From Tellurirhabdus bombi (GTDB lineage Bacteria; Bacteroidota; Bacteroidia; Cytophagales; Spirosomataceae): a stretch of DNA of 64,000 nt. Position 1 is the stretch's first letter; each line of letters opens with the position of its first letter. A program made the position numbers and the translations under genes. Location of the stretch: positions 3,670,001-3,734,000 of the forward strand of contig NZ_CP090557.1 of the NCBI RefSeq assembly GCF_021484805.1, in the 5' to 3' direction. This document shows positions 53,424-62,282 of this stretch, piece by piece. The notes beneath the pieces are model-generated. The model searched no databases. It had not been told where the DNA came from and was given only the letters and a program-made list of their open reading frames with translations.

Positions 53424-54104
53424 ATGCCAATACGAATTCTTATTGCCGACGATCATTCTGTGGTCAGAAAAGGGATTCGCACCTTGCTGGAAGACGAAGC
53501 AGATGTTGAGATTGTCGGCGAGGCTGCTGATGGCGATGATGCCATCGACCTGATTCCCTCCCTCCGCCCTGATGTTTTACTGCTCGATATTACGATGCCC
53601 CGCCTGTCGGGTATTGAGGTTCTGAAAGCGGTGCGTCAGCAGTTTCCTAAAGTTCGGGTTCTGATGTTCAGCATGCATAACAATCCCGACTATATTTTAA
53701 AAACGGTTCAATTAGGTGCGGCGGGGTATCTCCTGAAAGATACAGATCGGGAAGAAATATTACGCGCGGTTCGCACGATTGTCAACGGAGACTTGTATTA
53801 CCCACCCCAGGCCGCCTCGTTGATTATCAAAAGCTTAGTCCTTTCAAATGCGGCCCCTTCTCAACTGGACGATACCACGTACAAGCCCCGACCCACCTCC
53901 TCCATCTGGAGTAAAATAACGGCGCGGGAAGCCCAGATTTTGACGTGTCTGACGGATGGCCTGAGCAGCCTTGAAATTGCCAAACGCTTCGACATCAGCC
54001 CCAATACCGTAGCCAACCAACGGGCTAGCATCATCCGCAAGGCCGGCGTAAAAAATACCGTCGAGCTTATCCGAATGGCCCTCGAAGAAAAGCCCCGGAC
54101 TTAA
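53424..54104 (+). CDS. NarL/FixJ-family response regulator
   Basis: 226 residues. The receiver domain has the acidic pocket ADDH, the phospho-Asp at residue 55 (VLLLDITMPRLSG) and the conserved Lys in YLLKDTD. The C-terminal LuxR-type helix-turn-helix reads ITAREAQILTCLTDGLSSLEIAKRF and ISPNTVANQRASIIRKAGV. It is the cognate partner of the NarX-like kinase and probably controls the nirBD and nitrate operons. It is the last gene of the nirB unit. Confidence 0.93.
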   Translation: MPIRILIADDHSVVRKGIRTLLEDEADVEIVGEAADGDDAIDLIPSLRPDVLLLDITMPRLSGIEVLKAVRQQFPKVRVLMFSMHNNPDYILKTVQLGAAGYLLKDTDREEILRAVRTIVNGDLYYPPQAASLIIKSLVLSNAAPSQLDDTTYKPRPTSSIWSKITAREAQILTCLTDGLSSLEIAKRFDISPNTVANQRASIIRKAGVKNTVELIRMALEEKPRT

Positions 54105-54118
54105 CCGCAGCTAACAAA

Positions 54119-54146
54119 AAAGCCGCCAGAAACATCCGACGGCTTT
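54119..54146 (+). terminator. Terminator of the nirB-nirD-kinase-regulator unit
   Basis: AAAGCCG (54119-54125) pairs with CGGCTTT (54140-54146), followed by CTTTTCC. Confidence 0.6.
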
Positions 54147-54164
54147 CTTTTCCTGTACTCTCTT

Positions 54165-54587
54165 TCACTCTAAGGCGGTAAGCCAGCGGGTTGTTTTGGG
54201 CACCTGGACCTCTCTGGTATCGATCCGGAAGGATTTAATTACTTTGTTGTATCCATCACTGACCACAATCTGATAGTCTCCGTTTGGTAGATCCTGAAGA
54301 TTAAAAACCTGGTGCGTTGGTTTCTTGTGCTTTCCTACCTTTTGCGAATAAAGCTCCTGATCATTTTTACCCAGAAACGTCACGTATAAAGGAACATCAA
54401 TATGATTCTCAACGATGAAGTGCATTTTCGTGTGCTCACGGTTGGGATAAGCAGCCACGGTCATTGTCTTGGTGCGTGTCACGTATTCGGCATTAGCTTT
54501 TTTATCCGTTTCTGGATCATCCGCAAAGGCGGTTAGGGAACACAAGGCCATGCTGCAACCCAGCAGCAACATTTTAATACGCTTCAT
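54165..54587 (-). CDS. Secreted hypothetical protein
   Basis: 140 residues with signal peptide MKRIKMLLLGCSMALCSLTAFA. The mature part is a single beta-sandwich-like domain: MHFIVENHIDVPLYVTFLGKNDQELYSQ and LPNGDYQIVVSDGYNKVIKSFRID. It resembles the C-terminal beta domains of Bacteroidota secreted proteins, but a full T9SS sorting signal is not evident. Function unknown. The ATG at 54587 starts the signal peptide; upstream sequence in the same frame is non-coding in character. Confidence 0.72.
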   Translation of the reverse strand: MKRIKMLLLGCSMALCSLTAFADDPETDKKANAEYVTRTKTMTVAAYPNREHTKMHFIVENHIDVPLYVTFLGKNDQELYSQKVGKHKKPTHQVFNLQDLPNGDYQIVVSDGYNKVIKSFRIDTREVQVPKTTRWLTALE

Positions 54588-54888
54588 ACATTTGTTGTTT
54601 AAGAATAAATAACCTGATTTTCTGTGCATTAACAGAATAAAGGTACGTATACCAAACACTCCTTCTTTCCCGCAATAGAGGTGATTTTTCTGGCTTTCGA
54701 TTTTCCAGGATAAACGGTCAGCAAGCCGGATAACCACTTTACCTGTCCTTTTCAGAGCCAGAATTAACCTTGAAAGCCTGTTTATTTTACGCATTGGCTC
54801 CCTTGCCCGACTTCCGGCTCCCCCAGCTTATGGGATGAAGCAAAAAAAGCCAGCTCAAGGAGCTGGCTTCAACCTGAAGGTCTAAAAA
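54588..54888. other. 301-bp intergenic region
   Basis: It carries a promoter-like TACCTTTA about 55 bp upstream of the ATG of the leftward secreted-protein gene, and the terminator of the upstream response-regulator gene (54847-54869). Nothing else is recognisable. Confidence 0.55.
54847..54869 (-). terminator. Terminator of the response-regulator gene at 54889
   Basis: A perfect 10-bp stem AAGCCAGCTC / GAGCTGGCTT with a 3-base loop. Read leftward it is followed by a run of seven T. Confidence 0.85.
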
Positions 54889-55539
54889 CTAGATGAGTTT
54901 GTCCCGGATGGCTCGTTCAATGGCTTCGGCCTTCGAATGAACCTCCAGCTTCCAGTAGATATTTTTGATGTGCGTTCGAACGGTTTCTTTATCGACAAAC
55001 AACTGATCCGCAATGGTGGTGTAACTTTTACCCTTGGCTAGTAATTCCAGCACTTCCGTTTCGCGGGCCGTCAGCGGCGAATTCCGATTCTTCTGAAACG
55101 AAGCCACTACCATCCGGGCAATGTTGGTACTCATGGGAGCACCTCCATCCATAATGTCGCGAATGGCTTCCAGCAACTTGGTCGGCTGCATATTTTTAGT
55201 CAAATACCCACCAGCCCCGGCGCACAACGCCTTGAATACCAATTCATCGTTTTCATAGGCAGTAACGACAATGATGTTGGTCTTGGGTCGCAGCTTCTTG
55301 ATCCGCTGAATGCCTTCAATGCCGTTCATTCCCGGCAGATTTATGTCCATCAGGACCACATCCGGCGCGTCGGCGTCCAGATTTTTCAAAGCCTCTTCGC
55401 AGCGTTGATACGTGTTTATGATCTTAAAACCATAAGTGCTGTTTATGAGCAGGGCAAAACCGTCGCGGATCAGGTTATCATCTTCCACGATGCAAATTCG
55501 AATGGTTTGGCTTGCTCGTGACGGTGGAGATAGGGTCAT
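54889..55539 (-). CDS. NarL/FixJ-family response regulator
   Basis: 216 residues. Receiver domain with EDD near the N-terminus, phospho-Asp65 (VVLMDINLPGMNG) and Lys in GYLTKNMQ; C-terminal LuxR-type helix-turn-helix LTARETEVLELLAKGKSYTTIADQLF and KTHIKNIYWKLEVHS-type recognition helix. It lies 107 bp downstream of the large Reg_prop kinase on the same strand and is almost surely its partner. Target genes are unknown. Confidence 0.9.
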   Translation of the reverse strand: MTLSPPSRASQTIRICIVEDDNLIRDGFALLINSTYGFKIINTYQRCEEALKNLDADAPDVVLMDINLPGMNGIEGIQRIKKLRPKTNIIVVTAYENDELVFKALCAGAGGYLTKNMQPTKLLEAIRDIMDGGAPMSTNIARMVVASFQKNRNSPLTARETEVLELLAKGKSYTTIADQLFVDKETVRTHIKNIYWKLEVHSKAEAIERAIRDKLI

Positions 55540-55646
55540 TCGTATTTATTGTTTAATTCGGGCCAAACTACTTTATTTTCCAAAATCCGGGACTCTTTTT
55601 TTCACCAATGGTGCATAAGGCCCACGAACGAAGGCAGCAACCGGCT

Positions 55647-58600
55647 TCAGGCACTCATTCCCGGAATTTCGGCTCTAAAAAGGACGGAGGCCCCTCCGCC
55701 CGGATGCGTCAGAAACGTAACATCTCCCCCGATGCGCTTGGCGCGGCTTCGAATATTCAGTAACCCATTTCCCGGCGTGGTGTCAGTTTCTGGCAAGCCA
55801 ATTCCGTTATCCTCCAGGATAATTTCAATGCGGTTGCCCGTGTACCCGAATCGAATTTCTGCGCTACTGGCCTGAGCATGTTTTAAGGTATTGCTCATGG
55901 CTTCTTTGAACAGAAAAATCAAATGGCGGCTGGCTCCCAGCGGCAGGACGGCCTGATGCAGTTCGTCGGTGATGCCCGTCGCCCGAAACAGCACGCCGGT
56001 CTTGTCGAAAATATCATCCCCAAAATCTTTCAGGCGAATGGCGATCTCGTACAGGTTATCGTGCTCCGGGTCAATCGACCAGATAAAATCGCGGGTGCCC
56101 TGGTAGAGGCGGTTGCTGTTGTCGCTGATCTTGGCCAGCAGCGGCTTTATTTCTTCAGCGTGGCCGTTTAACTGCGCTTTGATGATTTCCGTGAGCATCG
56201 AAATGCGGGTAATGGTATTCCCGAACTCGTCGTGGAGATCCTGCGCAGCCATTTTACGCACCCGTTCATTCTCGGCAAGCGTTACGCGCTCCAGATCCAG
56301 AAGGTGTTCTACTTTTTTCCGAACCCGGTAATTGTACACCAGCCGAGCAATAAGCATCCCAACGATCAATACCAGGGCAATAAACCAGGCTGTTTGCCAG
56401 AAAGGCGGCAGGACGGTGATCGGTATACGCAACATACCCGCTTCGTTCCAATGTCCATCGCTATTGGACCCTTTTACTTTCAGTATGTAATCACCCGGTT
56501 TGAGGTTTGTGAAGCTGACGTACCGCCGCGTCCCGGACGAAATCCAACTGTCGTGAAAGCCCTCCAACTGGTAGGCATATTGGTTTTTGGCCGGATTGGT
56601 AAAATCAAGGGCCGCAAAAGCAAACGAAAAGAAATTTTCGCCGGGTTGCAGCACAATCTTCTCTTCCGCAATCAGTAGACTATCAATATTAACTGGTTTT
56701 TCAAACTTCTTGAAGGAGGTCAATACCATGCGGGGGCGGTGCAGGTTCTCCAATAATTTTTCGGGTAAAAAACTGATAGCCAAGCCAATACCACCAAAGA
56801 ACAACTCACCATCCTTGCTCTGGTGGTAGGCATTCATGTTAAATTCATTGATGGCTAAGCCGTCATTGGCTTCGTAGTTTTGAAACTGTCCTGTGCTTGG
56901 GTTCAGGCAGGAAAGACCAAAATTTGTACTCAGCCAGAGTTGCCCTTTCCGGTCCTCCAATGCTCCGTAGACCATGCTATTGGGCAAGCCGGTTCGTTCG
57001 GTATAATGAACGAAATGCTCTTTCCCGTTCTCGTTGACGAGCCTGCTTAGTCCTTTCCCGCTGCAAAACCAAAGCTGGTCTTTCTGATCCCGTAAAATGC
57101 CTAATATCTGGCTACTGATCAGACTGGACGGATTGGCGGGGTTGTTTTCATAGTGTGTAATGTGGCCTGTCCGGGGGTTCAGTTTGTTCAGACCAATCCA
57201 GGTCCCGATCCAGATGTTGCCTTGGCGGTCCTCCTCGATATCGGATACCATGTACGCCCGTAAGCTATTCGGCTCTTTTTCGGTGTAGCGATACGTGGTG
57301 ATCTGCCCCGTGCGCGCGTCGCGTTTTTTAAGGCAGAGAAACGAGCCAATCCACAGATTTCCCGCCTTATCTTCGAACAGACTCAATACACCTACCGAGC
57401 TTCCCGGCTTTTCGTCGGCCAGGAGCGAAACGGTTTCAAAGGTGTTAGAGGCCCGGTTGAACTGTTGTAAACCCTCGGAGGTCCCTACCCATAACTGTCC
57501 TTTCCGGTCTTCCAGCAAGGCATTAACTTTGTCACCACTCAAACTGCGGGCATCGGCTGGCTGGTGAAGATAGCGCTGAATGAGGTGTGTTTTCCGATTT
57601 ACGCGCTGCAAGCCTTCGTAGGTTCCCAGCCACAAGTCGCCGTACCGATCCGTGCAAATCGAAAAAACCATAGCGGCTGTCGACGCCTGCTCGCGGCTAG
57701 TGAGCGTTTTCCACTGCCGAAACGTGTTTTTTGACCGACTGAATGTCTGCACTCCCGCATCGTACGTTCCAATCCATACCAGATCTTCAGCCGGATCGGA
57801 CCCTTCATACAAACACTCAATGGACCCTGATTTCAGGGCCGCCTTACTAAATACATCCTGCTGAATGGCATTTAGAAAGTCAACGCGCTGGTGATCTGGT
57901 AAAGCAAAGCGGGCGATGCCCTTGCCGTAGGTGCCAATCCAGAGGGTTTGGGTGTGGTCCATTAGCAATGACGTTATCATTTCCATTCCGATCTTTTCAG
58001 TAACTGCCGGAATCGCCAATGATCGGCCCGTACGGGGGTCCAGACGAGCCGCTCCTTTCTGCGTGCCTACCCAAAGCATCCCATACGCATCAAAAACCAA
58101 CGAACGAACCCCTTTATTAGGAAGTTGCCACTTTCCCTCCTCCGCTAAGTACCCAATCGACGTTTTTTTTCTGCTCTTTTCACTGGGGGCGGTGATTTGT
58201 AATCGGGTTAAGCCCTGCTCGGTTCCAATCCAAAGCGCCCCCCAGCGGTCGGGCAGTAGCGCCTGTACACTTGGTTCCAGGCCTCGCTCTGTAACGGCAA
58301 TGGGATATTCAACTACCTGGTAGTTACCCTGGGGCGTGGTAATGAGTCGTTTTAGTCCCTGGTTGGTGGCCAGCCAAATAGCCCCAAAATGATCGATTTG
58401 TAAATCGTAGATAAATAGAGAAGCAAAATTAACCTGACGCGGAATCAGCTTTTCCAGCCGCATAAATCGGTTGCTTACCGGATCAAATCGACACAACCCA
58501 TTGGTTGTTCCAATCCAGATGTACCCTTTTTTGTCCGCCCGGAGAACCCGAATATCGTCCCCTGCCAGGGTTGTCTTGTCAAAAGGATCGTGCTTGTAAT

Positions 58601-58808
58601 GGATTAGTTGATAGCCGTCGTAGCGATTGAGGCCATATTGGGTTCCGAACCACATATAGCCCCGCGCATCTTTGAGAATGCATTGCACCTGGCTTTGCGA
58701 AAGTCCGTGCTCCACCGCAATTTGATCCAGAAATACATTACCATTCTGTGCCCGGATGGGGAGCGCCAGGAAGAGCCAAAATCCCGCAAGTAATAGCCAG
58801 TTCTTCAT
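55647..58808 (-). CDS. Large sensor histidine kinase with two-component propeller (Reg_prop/Y_Y_Y)
   Basis: 1053 residues with signal peptide MKNWLLLAGFWLFLALPIRA. About fourteen Reg_prop repeats of the type GYMWFGTQYGLNRYDG and GNIWIGTWIGLNKLN (residues 25-690) form periplasmic propellers. A Y_Y_Y domain follows (NQYAYQLEGFHDSWISSG). One membrane helix (about residues 805-825) leads to a HisKA_3-type dimerisation domain with the phospho-His in MAAQDLHDEFGNTITRISM (about residue 856) and a HATPase domain (FKEAMSNTLKHAQAS, EDNGIGLPETD). Unlike many glycan-sensing hybrids it has no receiver or AraC domain; the regulator is the separate gene downstream. Ligand unknown. Confidence 0.92.
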   Translation of the reverse strand: MKNWLLLAGFWLFLALPIRAQNGNVFLDQIAVEHGLSQSQVQCILKDARGYMWFGTQYGLNRYDGYQLIHYKHDPFDKTTLAGDDIRVLRADKKGYIWIGTTNGLCRFDPVSNRFMRLEKLIPRQVNFASLFIYDLQIDHFGAIWLATNQGLKRLITTPQGNYQVVEYPIAVTERGLEPSVQALLPDRWGALWIGTEQGLTRLQITAPSEKSRKKTSIGYLAEEGKWQLPNKGVRSLVFDAYGMLWVGTQKGAARLDPRTGRSLAIPAVTEKIGMEMITSLLMDHTQTLWIGTYGKGIARFALPDHQRVDFLNAIQQDVFSKAALKSGSIECLYEGSDPAEDLVWIGTYDAGVQTFSRSKNTFRQWKTLTSREQASTAAMVFSICTDRYGDLWLGTYEGLQRVNRKTHLIQRYLHQPADARSLSGDKVNALLEDRKGQLWVGTSEGLQQFNRASNTFETVSLLADEKPGSSVGVLSLFEDKAGNLWIGSFLCLKKRDARTGQITTYRYTEKEPNSLRAYMVSDIEEDRQGNIWIGTWIGLNKLNPRTGHITHYENNPANPSSLISSQILGILRDQKDQLWFCSGKGLSRLVNENGKEHFVHYTERTGLPNSMVYGALEDRKGQLWLSTNFGLSCLNPSTGQFQNYEANDGLAINEFNMNAYHQSKDGELFFGGIGLAISFLPEKLLENLHRPRMVLTSFKKFEKPVNIDSLLIAEEKIVLQPGENFFSFAFAALDFTNPAKNQYAYQLEGFHDSWISSGTRRYVSFTNLKPGDYILKVKGSNSDGHWNEAGMLRIPITVLPPFWQTAWFIALVLIVGMLIARLVYNYRVRKKVEHLLDLERVTLAENERVRKMAAQDLHDEFGNTITRISMLTEIIKAQLNGHAEEIKPLLAKISDNSNRLYQGTRDFIWSIDPEHDNLYEIAIRLKDFGDDIFDKTGVLFRATGITDELHQAVLPLGASRHLIFLFKEAMSNTLKHAQASSAEIRFGYTGNRIEIILEDNGIGLPETDTTPGNGLLNIRSRAKRIGGDVTFLTHPGGGASVLFRAEIPGMSA

Positions 58809-58835
58809 GTTGGGTGAGAAAAATCCCCTCTCCTA

Positions 58836-58862
58836 CAAAGATAGTGTAGTAAAATGAGCCAA
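58836..58862 (-). promoter_or_regulatory. Promoter of the Reg_prop kinase gene
   Basis: Minus strand TTG (58860-58862), 16 bases, TATCTTTG (58836-58843), 28 bp before the ATG. Confidence 0.55.
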
Positions 58863-58913
58863 TAAATCCCCCAATTTGCAGGAATTCGAGAAAAAGAATT
58901 ATCCCTATTTTTG

Positions 58914-59011
58914 TAGGACGTTTTCTAAAGGCTCTTCAACGGCTTAGGGAACGTGTTTTGGATTAAGAAAACCGGGAAAAGTAGCCTTGCACTGAACAGG
59001 GCTATTTTTTT
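58914..59011 (+). ncRNA. Candidate small RNA between the kinase and aminotransferase genes
   Basis: A -7-like TATTTTTG (58906-58913) is followed by about 95 nt ending in a hairpin: TAGCC (58982-58986) pairs with GGCTA (59000-59004), then seven T (59005-59011). The aminotransferase has its own -7 box further on (59088-59095), so this is a separate short unit or an attenuated leader. It lies in the 316-bp divergent intergenic region; no protein-coding features are seen there. Confidence 0.3.
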
Positions 59012-59087
59012 GTTTATTACCCCCGATTAATCCTCGAATAACCAGCCACCTACCCTGCAAAAAAGAGGCTGTTCTATACAATTTTAG

Positions 59088-59095
59088 TACCTTTG
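59088..59095 (+). promoter_or_regulatory. -7 box of the aminotransferase gene
   Basis: TACCTTTG, 29 bp before the ATG. No clear -33 TTG at the usual distance. Confidence 0.45.
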
Positions 59096-59124
59096 CCCCA
59101 CTTTTGCCGCCAAGGTATTCCACT

Positions 59125-60336
59125 ATGACGTTCTTAAAATCCAATCGCCTCAATAACCTTCGTTACGAAATCCGTGGGCCTGTTTATGAAAAAGCCCTGG
59201 AGCTTGAAAGTCAGGGGTATAAAATCATTTCGCTGAATATTGGCAACCCCGCTCCTTTTGGTTTCGACGCACCCGACGAGATTGTGCACGACATTATTCT
59301 GAACATCCGCAACGCCCAGGGCTATTCCGACTCGCGGGGTTTGTTTGCCGCCCGGAAGGCCGTTATGCACTACACCCAGAACCTGGGCATCAAGGACGTG
59401 GCGATCAACGATATTTTCATTGGCAATGGCGTTAGCGAACTGATTCTCCTATCGATGCAGGCGCTCATTAACGAGGGCGACGAGGTGTTGGTCCCATCGC
59501 CTGATTATCCGCTCTGGACAACTTCGGTAGCGCTGAGTGGGGGAAAACCAGTGCATTACCTCTGCGATGAAGCCGCCGACTGGAACCCGGATCTGGTTGA
59601 CTTGGAGAGCAAAATTACCAGCCGAACCCGAGCAATTGTGGTTATTAATCCGAATAATCCAACCGGGGCGGTGTATGACAAGGCGGTGTTGCAAAAGATC
59701 GCTGAAATCGCCGAACGACACCAACTGATTATTTTCTCGGACGAAATTTACGATAGAATTTTGTACAACGGGTCGGTTCATCATCCGCTGGCTACGATGG
59801 TTCACGATACGCTTTGTATTTCGATGGGTGGCCTTTCGAAGAACTACCGGGCGGCGGGGTTCCGGGGTGGGTGGCTTATTCTGAGCGGGGCCAAACAACG
59901 GGCCAAATCCTACATTGAAGGGCTAACGCTGCTGGCTTCCATGCGTTTATGCGCAAACGTTCCGACCCAATATGCCATCCAGACTGCTTTGGGTGGTTAT
60001 CAGAGCATTAAGGATCTGGTGCTTCCGGCTGGGCGACTGTACAAGCAGATTCACCTGGCCTACGAACGGATGACGGCCATTCCGGGTATTAGCTGCGTTA
60101 AGCCACAGGGCGCTCTTTATTTATTCCCTCGCATTGATCTTTCGCAGTTTCATCTGGAAAGTGACGAACAGTTTGTGTTTGATTTGCTGGATGAGCAGAA
60201 GGTTTTGGTTGTGGCGGGCACTGGGTTTAACTATTTGTACAACGATCACTTCCGCATTGTCTGCCTTCCCTCGGTTGATGAATTAAATATTGCCCTCGAC
60301 CGCATCGAAACGTTTCTGGAAAGTCGCCGAAAATAG
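59125..60336 (+). CDS. alaA: AlaA-like pyridoxal-phosphate aminotransferase
   Basis: 403 residues, class I/II fold. Seen: SLNIGNPAPFGFDAPDEI near the N-terminus, YSDSRGLFAARKAV, NGVSELILLSMQAL, VPSPDYPLWTTSVAL, INPNNPTGAVYDKAVL, FSDEIYDRILYNG and the PLP-lysine segment SMGGLSKNYRAAGFRGGW. The set matches the alanine/valine-pyruvate transaminase AlaA type, which makes alanine from pyruvate and glutamate; aspartate-like activity remains possible. The ATG at 59125 is preferred over an upstream TTG since it follows the promoter at a normal distance. It forms a single-gene unit closed by a strong terminator. Confidence 0.9.
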   Translation: MTFLKSNRLNNLRYEIRGPVYEKALELESQGYKIISLNIGNPAPFGFDAPDEIVHDIILNIRNAQGYSDSRGLFAARKAVMHYTQNLGIKDVAINDIFIGNGVSELILLSMQALINEGDEVLVPSPDYPLWTTSVALSGGKPVHYLCDEAADWNPDLVDLESKITSRTRAIVVINPNNPTGAVYDKAVLQKIAEIAERHQLIIFSDEIYDRILYNGSVHHPLATMVHDTLCISMGGLSKNYRAAGFRGGWLILSGAKQRAKSYIEGLTLLASMRLCANVPTQYAIQTALGGYQSIKDLVLPAGRLYKQIHLAYERMTAIPGISCVKPQGALYLFPRIDLSQFHLESDEQFVFDLLDEQKVLVVAGTGFNYLYNDHFRIVCLPSVDELNIALDRIETFLESRRK

Positions 60337-60362
60337 TCTTTGGGTTTTGCATAATATTAAAT

Positions 60363-60398
60363 AACGAAGCCGCCAAGTTGAGTCTTGGCGGCTTCGTT
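60363..60398. terminator. Terminator shared by the aminotransferase and GH43 genes
   Basis: A perfect 15-bp stem (60363-60377 with 60384-60398) with a six-base loop between convergent genes. Confidence 0.85.
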
Positions 60399-60409
60399 GG
60401 CATTTCGTT

Positions 60410-61528
60410 TTAGCCTTTTTTCATGGGTTCGATGGTTTCAATCGTGCCATCGGGTCGGCGTTTCAGTTCAGTGACTTTCACATTCCGCAGATGCGTTTTG
60501 TTGGATAACTCGGTGTCATGGTAGAAAATATACCATTTACCCCCAACCTCTACAATGGAATGGTGCGTTGTCCAGCCCTGTACCGGATTCATAATCACGC
60601 CCTCGTATGTAAAAGGTCCGTACGGCGAATCCCCGATTGCATACGCCAGGTAATGTGTATCACCCGTCGAGTACGAGAAATAGTATTTCCCGTTGTATTT
60701 GTGCATCCAGGCTCCCTCGAAGAACCGCCGGTCGTGGTCACCTCCCAGCAGGGGCTTGCCTTCTTTGTCCAGGATTTTTACGTCTTTCACGGGTTCGTCG
60801 AAACGAAGCATGTCTTTGCTCATCCTCACTACTTTGGCGCTTAGAGCAGGTTCTTTGTCTTTTTCCAGATCGGTTTTTGAGCCATTGGCTTCGTATTTCC
60901 CGGTATGCCAGCGCTGAAGCTGACCGCCCCAGATACCACCAAAGTACATGTATGAGCTCCCGTCTGTATCCGTAAATACCGCCGGATCAATACTATAACT
61001 TCCTTCAATGGGCTTGGCTTCAGCCTTAAACGGTCCGGTTGGCGATTTGCTCGTTGCCACTCCAATACGGAATACATCCTGCTTGTCTTTTACCGGAAAA
61101 TACAGATAATATGTCCCGTTTTTGTAAGCCGCATCCGGAGCCCAGAGTTGCCGGCCCGCCCACGGAATATCCTTGATGTCTAACGCCACTCCGTGATCGG
61201 TTACTTTTCCATCGACGTTATCCATGGACAGAATGTGGTAATCCTTCATGGCGAAATGGGCACCGTCATCTCCTTCCGGCACGCCAGCGTCGATATCGTG
61301 CGATGGATAAATATAGATCTTCCCGTTAAACAAATGGGCCGAAGGGTCGGCCGTATAAATATCGGAGATCAGCGGCTTTGACAAAAATTGCTGCGTTGTG
61401 GAGTCGCTTTTATCCGCTTCAGCCGTAGTGGCCTCTTTCTTAGACTTGTCACTCTGACAAGCGCCCCAAAATACCCCCGATAGCCCCAGGAGAAGGGCAG
61501 ATACTTTAAATCCTGCGTAATTTTTCAT
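60410..61528 (-). CDS. Lipoprotein glycoside hydrolase, family 43-like
   Basis: 372 residues. The signal ends with the lipobox WGAC, so it is a lipoprotein. A five-bladed propeller of the GH43 clan is indicated by ISDIYTADPSAHLFNGKIYIYPSHD (general base Asp), GSYSIDPAVFTDTDGSSYMYFGG (pKa-modulating Asp) and RFFEGAWMHKYNGKYYFSYS (acid Glu), followed by TTHHSIVEVGGKWYIFYHD. All three carboxylates are present. Likely substrates are arabinose- or xylose-containing glycans; exact specificity unknown. The ATG at 61528 begins the signal peptide. No SusC/D genes are adjacent. Confidence 0.9.
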   Translation of the reverse strand: MKNYAGFKVSALLLGLSGVFWGACQSDKSKKEATTAEADKSDSTTQQFLSKPLISDIYTADPSAHLFNGKIYIYPSHDIDAGVPEGDDGAHFAMKDYHILSMDNVDGKVTDHGVALDIKDIPWAGRQLWAPDAAYKNGTYYLYFPVKDKQDVFRIGVATSKSPTGPFKAEAKPIEGSYSIDPAVFTDTDGSSYMYFGGIWGGQLQRWHTGKYEANGSKTDLEKDKEPALSAKVVRMSKDMLRFDEPVKDVKILDKEGKPLLGGDHDRRFFEGAWMHKYNGKYYFSYSTGDTHYLAYAIGDSPYGPFTYEGVIMNPVQGWTTHHSIVEVGGKWYIFYHDTELSNKTHLRNVKVTELKRRPDGTIETIEPMKKG

Positions 61529-61631
61529 CCAGACTTGTTTAAACATATGCCTATTTTATTGCAATATATCAGCAAAGTGAAGATTTCTGAACTATTTTTT
61601 TTAGGACGGAAACTTTCTTTTTACTCCCTAA

Positions 61632-61657
61632 GTTAACACCGTTATAAAAGGTAACAC
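61632..61657. promoter_or_regulatory. Candidate TetR operator upstream of the tetR gene
   Basis: Contains TAACACCGTTA (61634-61644), whose reverse complement TAACGGTGTTA differs by one base from TAACAGTGTTA upstream of yceI. The surrounding 26 bases match that site at 18 positions. It ends eight bases before the tetR ATG. Confidence 0.5.
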
Positions 61658-61665
61658 GCTTTCTA

Positions 61666-62265
61666 ATGGGCATCGTCGAACGCAGACAACGGCAAAAAGA
61701 AGAGGTAAGAACCAGTATCCTTCAAGCGGCTTGGCAACTAGTCGAGCAGGAAGGCTGGCAGGCCCTTTCTATTCGCAAGATTGCGGATGCCATTGAATAC
61801 AGTGTTCCGGTGATTTACGCTCATTTTCAAAACAAGGAAGCTATTCTGCTGGAATTTACCAAAGAAGGCTTTCGACTTTTGGCGCGTGAGATTCAACAGG
61901 CGAAAGAAAAGCACGACCAGCCTAACCAACAATTGCAGGCCATGGCTGAGGCGTACTGGCACTTCGCGTTTACTCACAAAGAGTATTACCAGTTGATGTT
62001 CGGCCTGGGAATACCAGCCTGCGATACAGTAAGGCAAGTCCCTGAAATGCAGCTATTTTCCGACGTATTGATCACGGTGATCCAGAAAGCCCTTGCGGGT
62101 AGCCAACAACCCCATACGGACCATATGCTGAAGTTTCATACGTTTTGGTCAATCTTACACGGTTTAGTTTCCATTCAAATGATTGACCGAAATGCCACTC
62201 CTTCGGATTGGAACCGGCTTGTTTTGCAAGATGCGGTGGCTGGCTTTATAAAAACTTTAGACTAA
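61666..62265 (+). CDS. TetR/AcrR-family transcriptional regulator
   Basis: 199 residues. The N-terminal helix-turn-helix is clear: RTSILQAAWQLVEQEGWQALSIRKIADAIEYSVPVIYAHFQNKEAILLEF (residues 16-65, shown by its key words ILQAA, SIRKIADAI, IYAHFQNKEAIL). The C-terminal ligand domain resembles the TetR_C_33/WHG type (YWHFAFTHKEYYQLMFGLG). It probably represses itself and the following yceI gene, since related sites occur in front of both. The effector is unknown. Confidence 0.9.
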   Translation: MGIVERRQRQKEEVRTSILQAAWQLVEQEGWQALSIRKIADAIEYSVPVIYAHFQNKEAILLEFTKEGFRLLAREIQQAKEKHDQPNQQLQAMAEAYWHFAFTHKEYYQLMFGLGIPACDTVRQVPEMQLFSDVLITVIQKALAGSQQPHTDHMLKFHTFWSILHGLVSIQMIDRNATPSDWNRLVLQDAVAGFIKTLD

Positions 62266-62282
62266 TTTTTTTACCCAATACC

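Noticed and set aside
54588-54794. 69-residue N-terminal extension of the secreted protein at 54165
   Set aside because: A proper signal peptide begins at the internal ATG (54587), and the upstream part contains a promoter-like box and no protein character.
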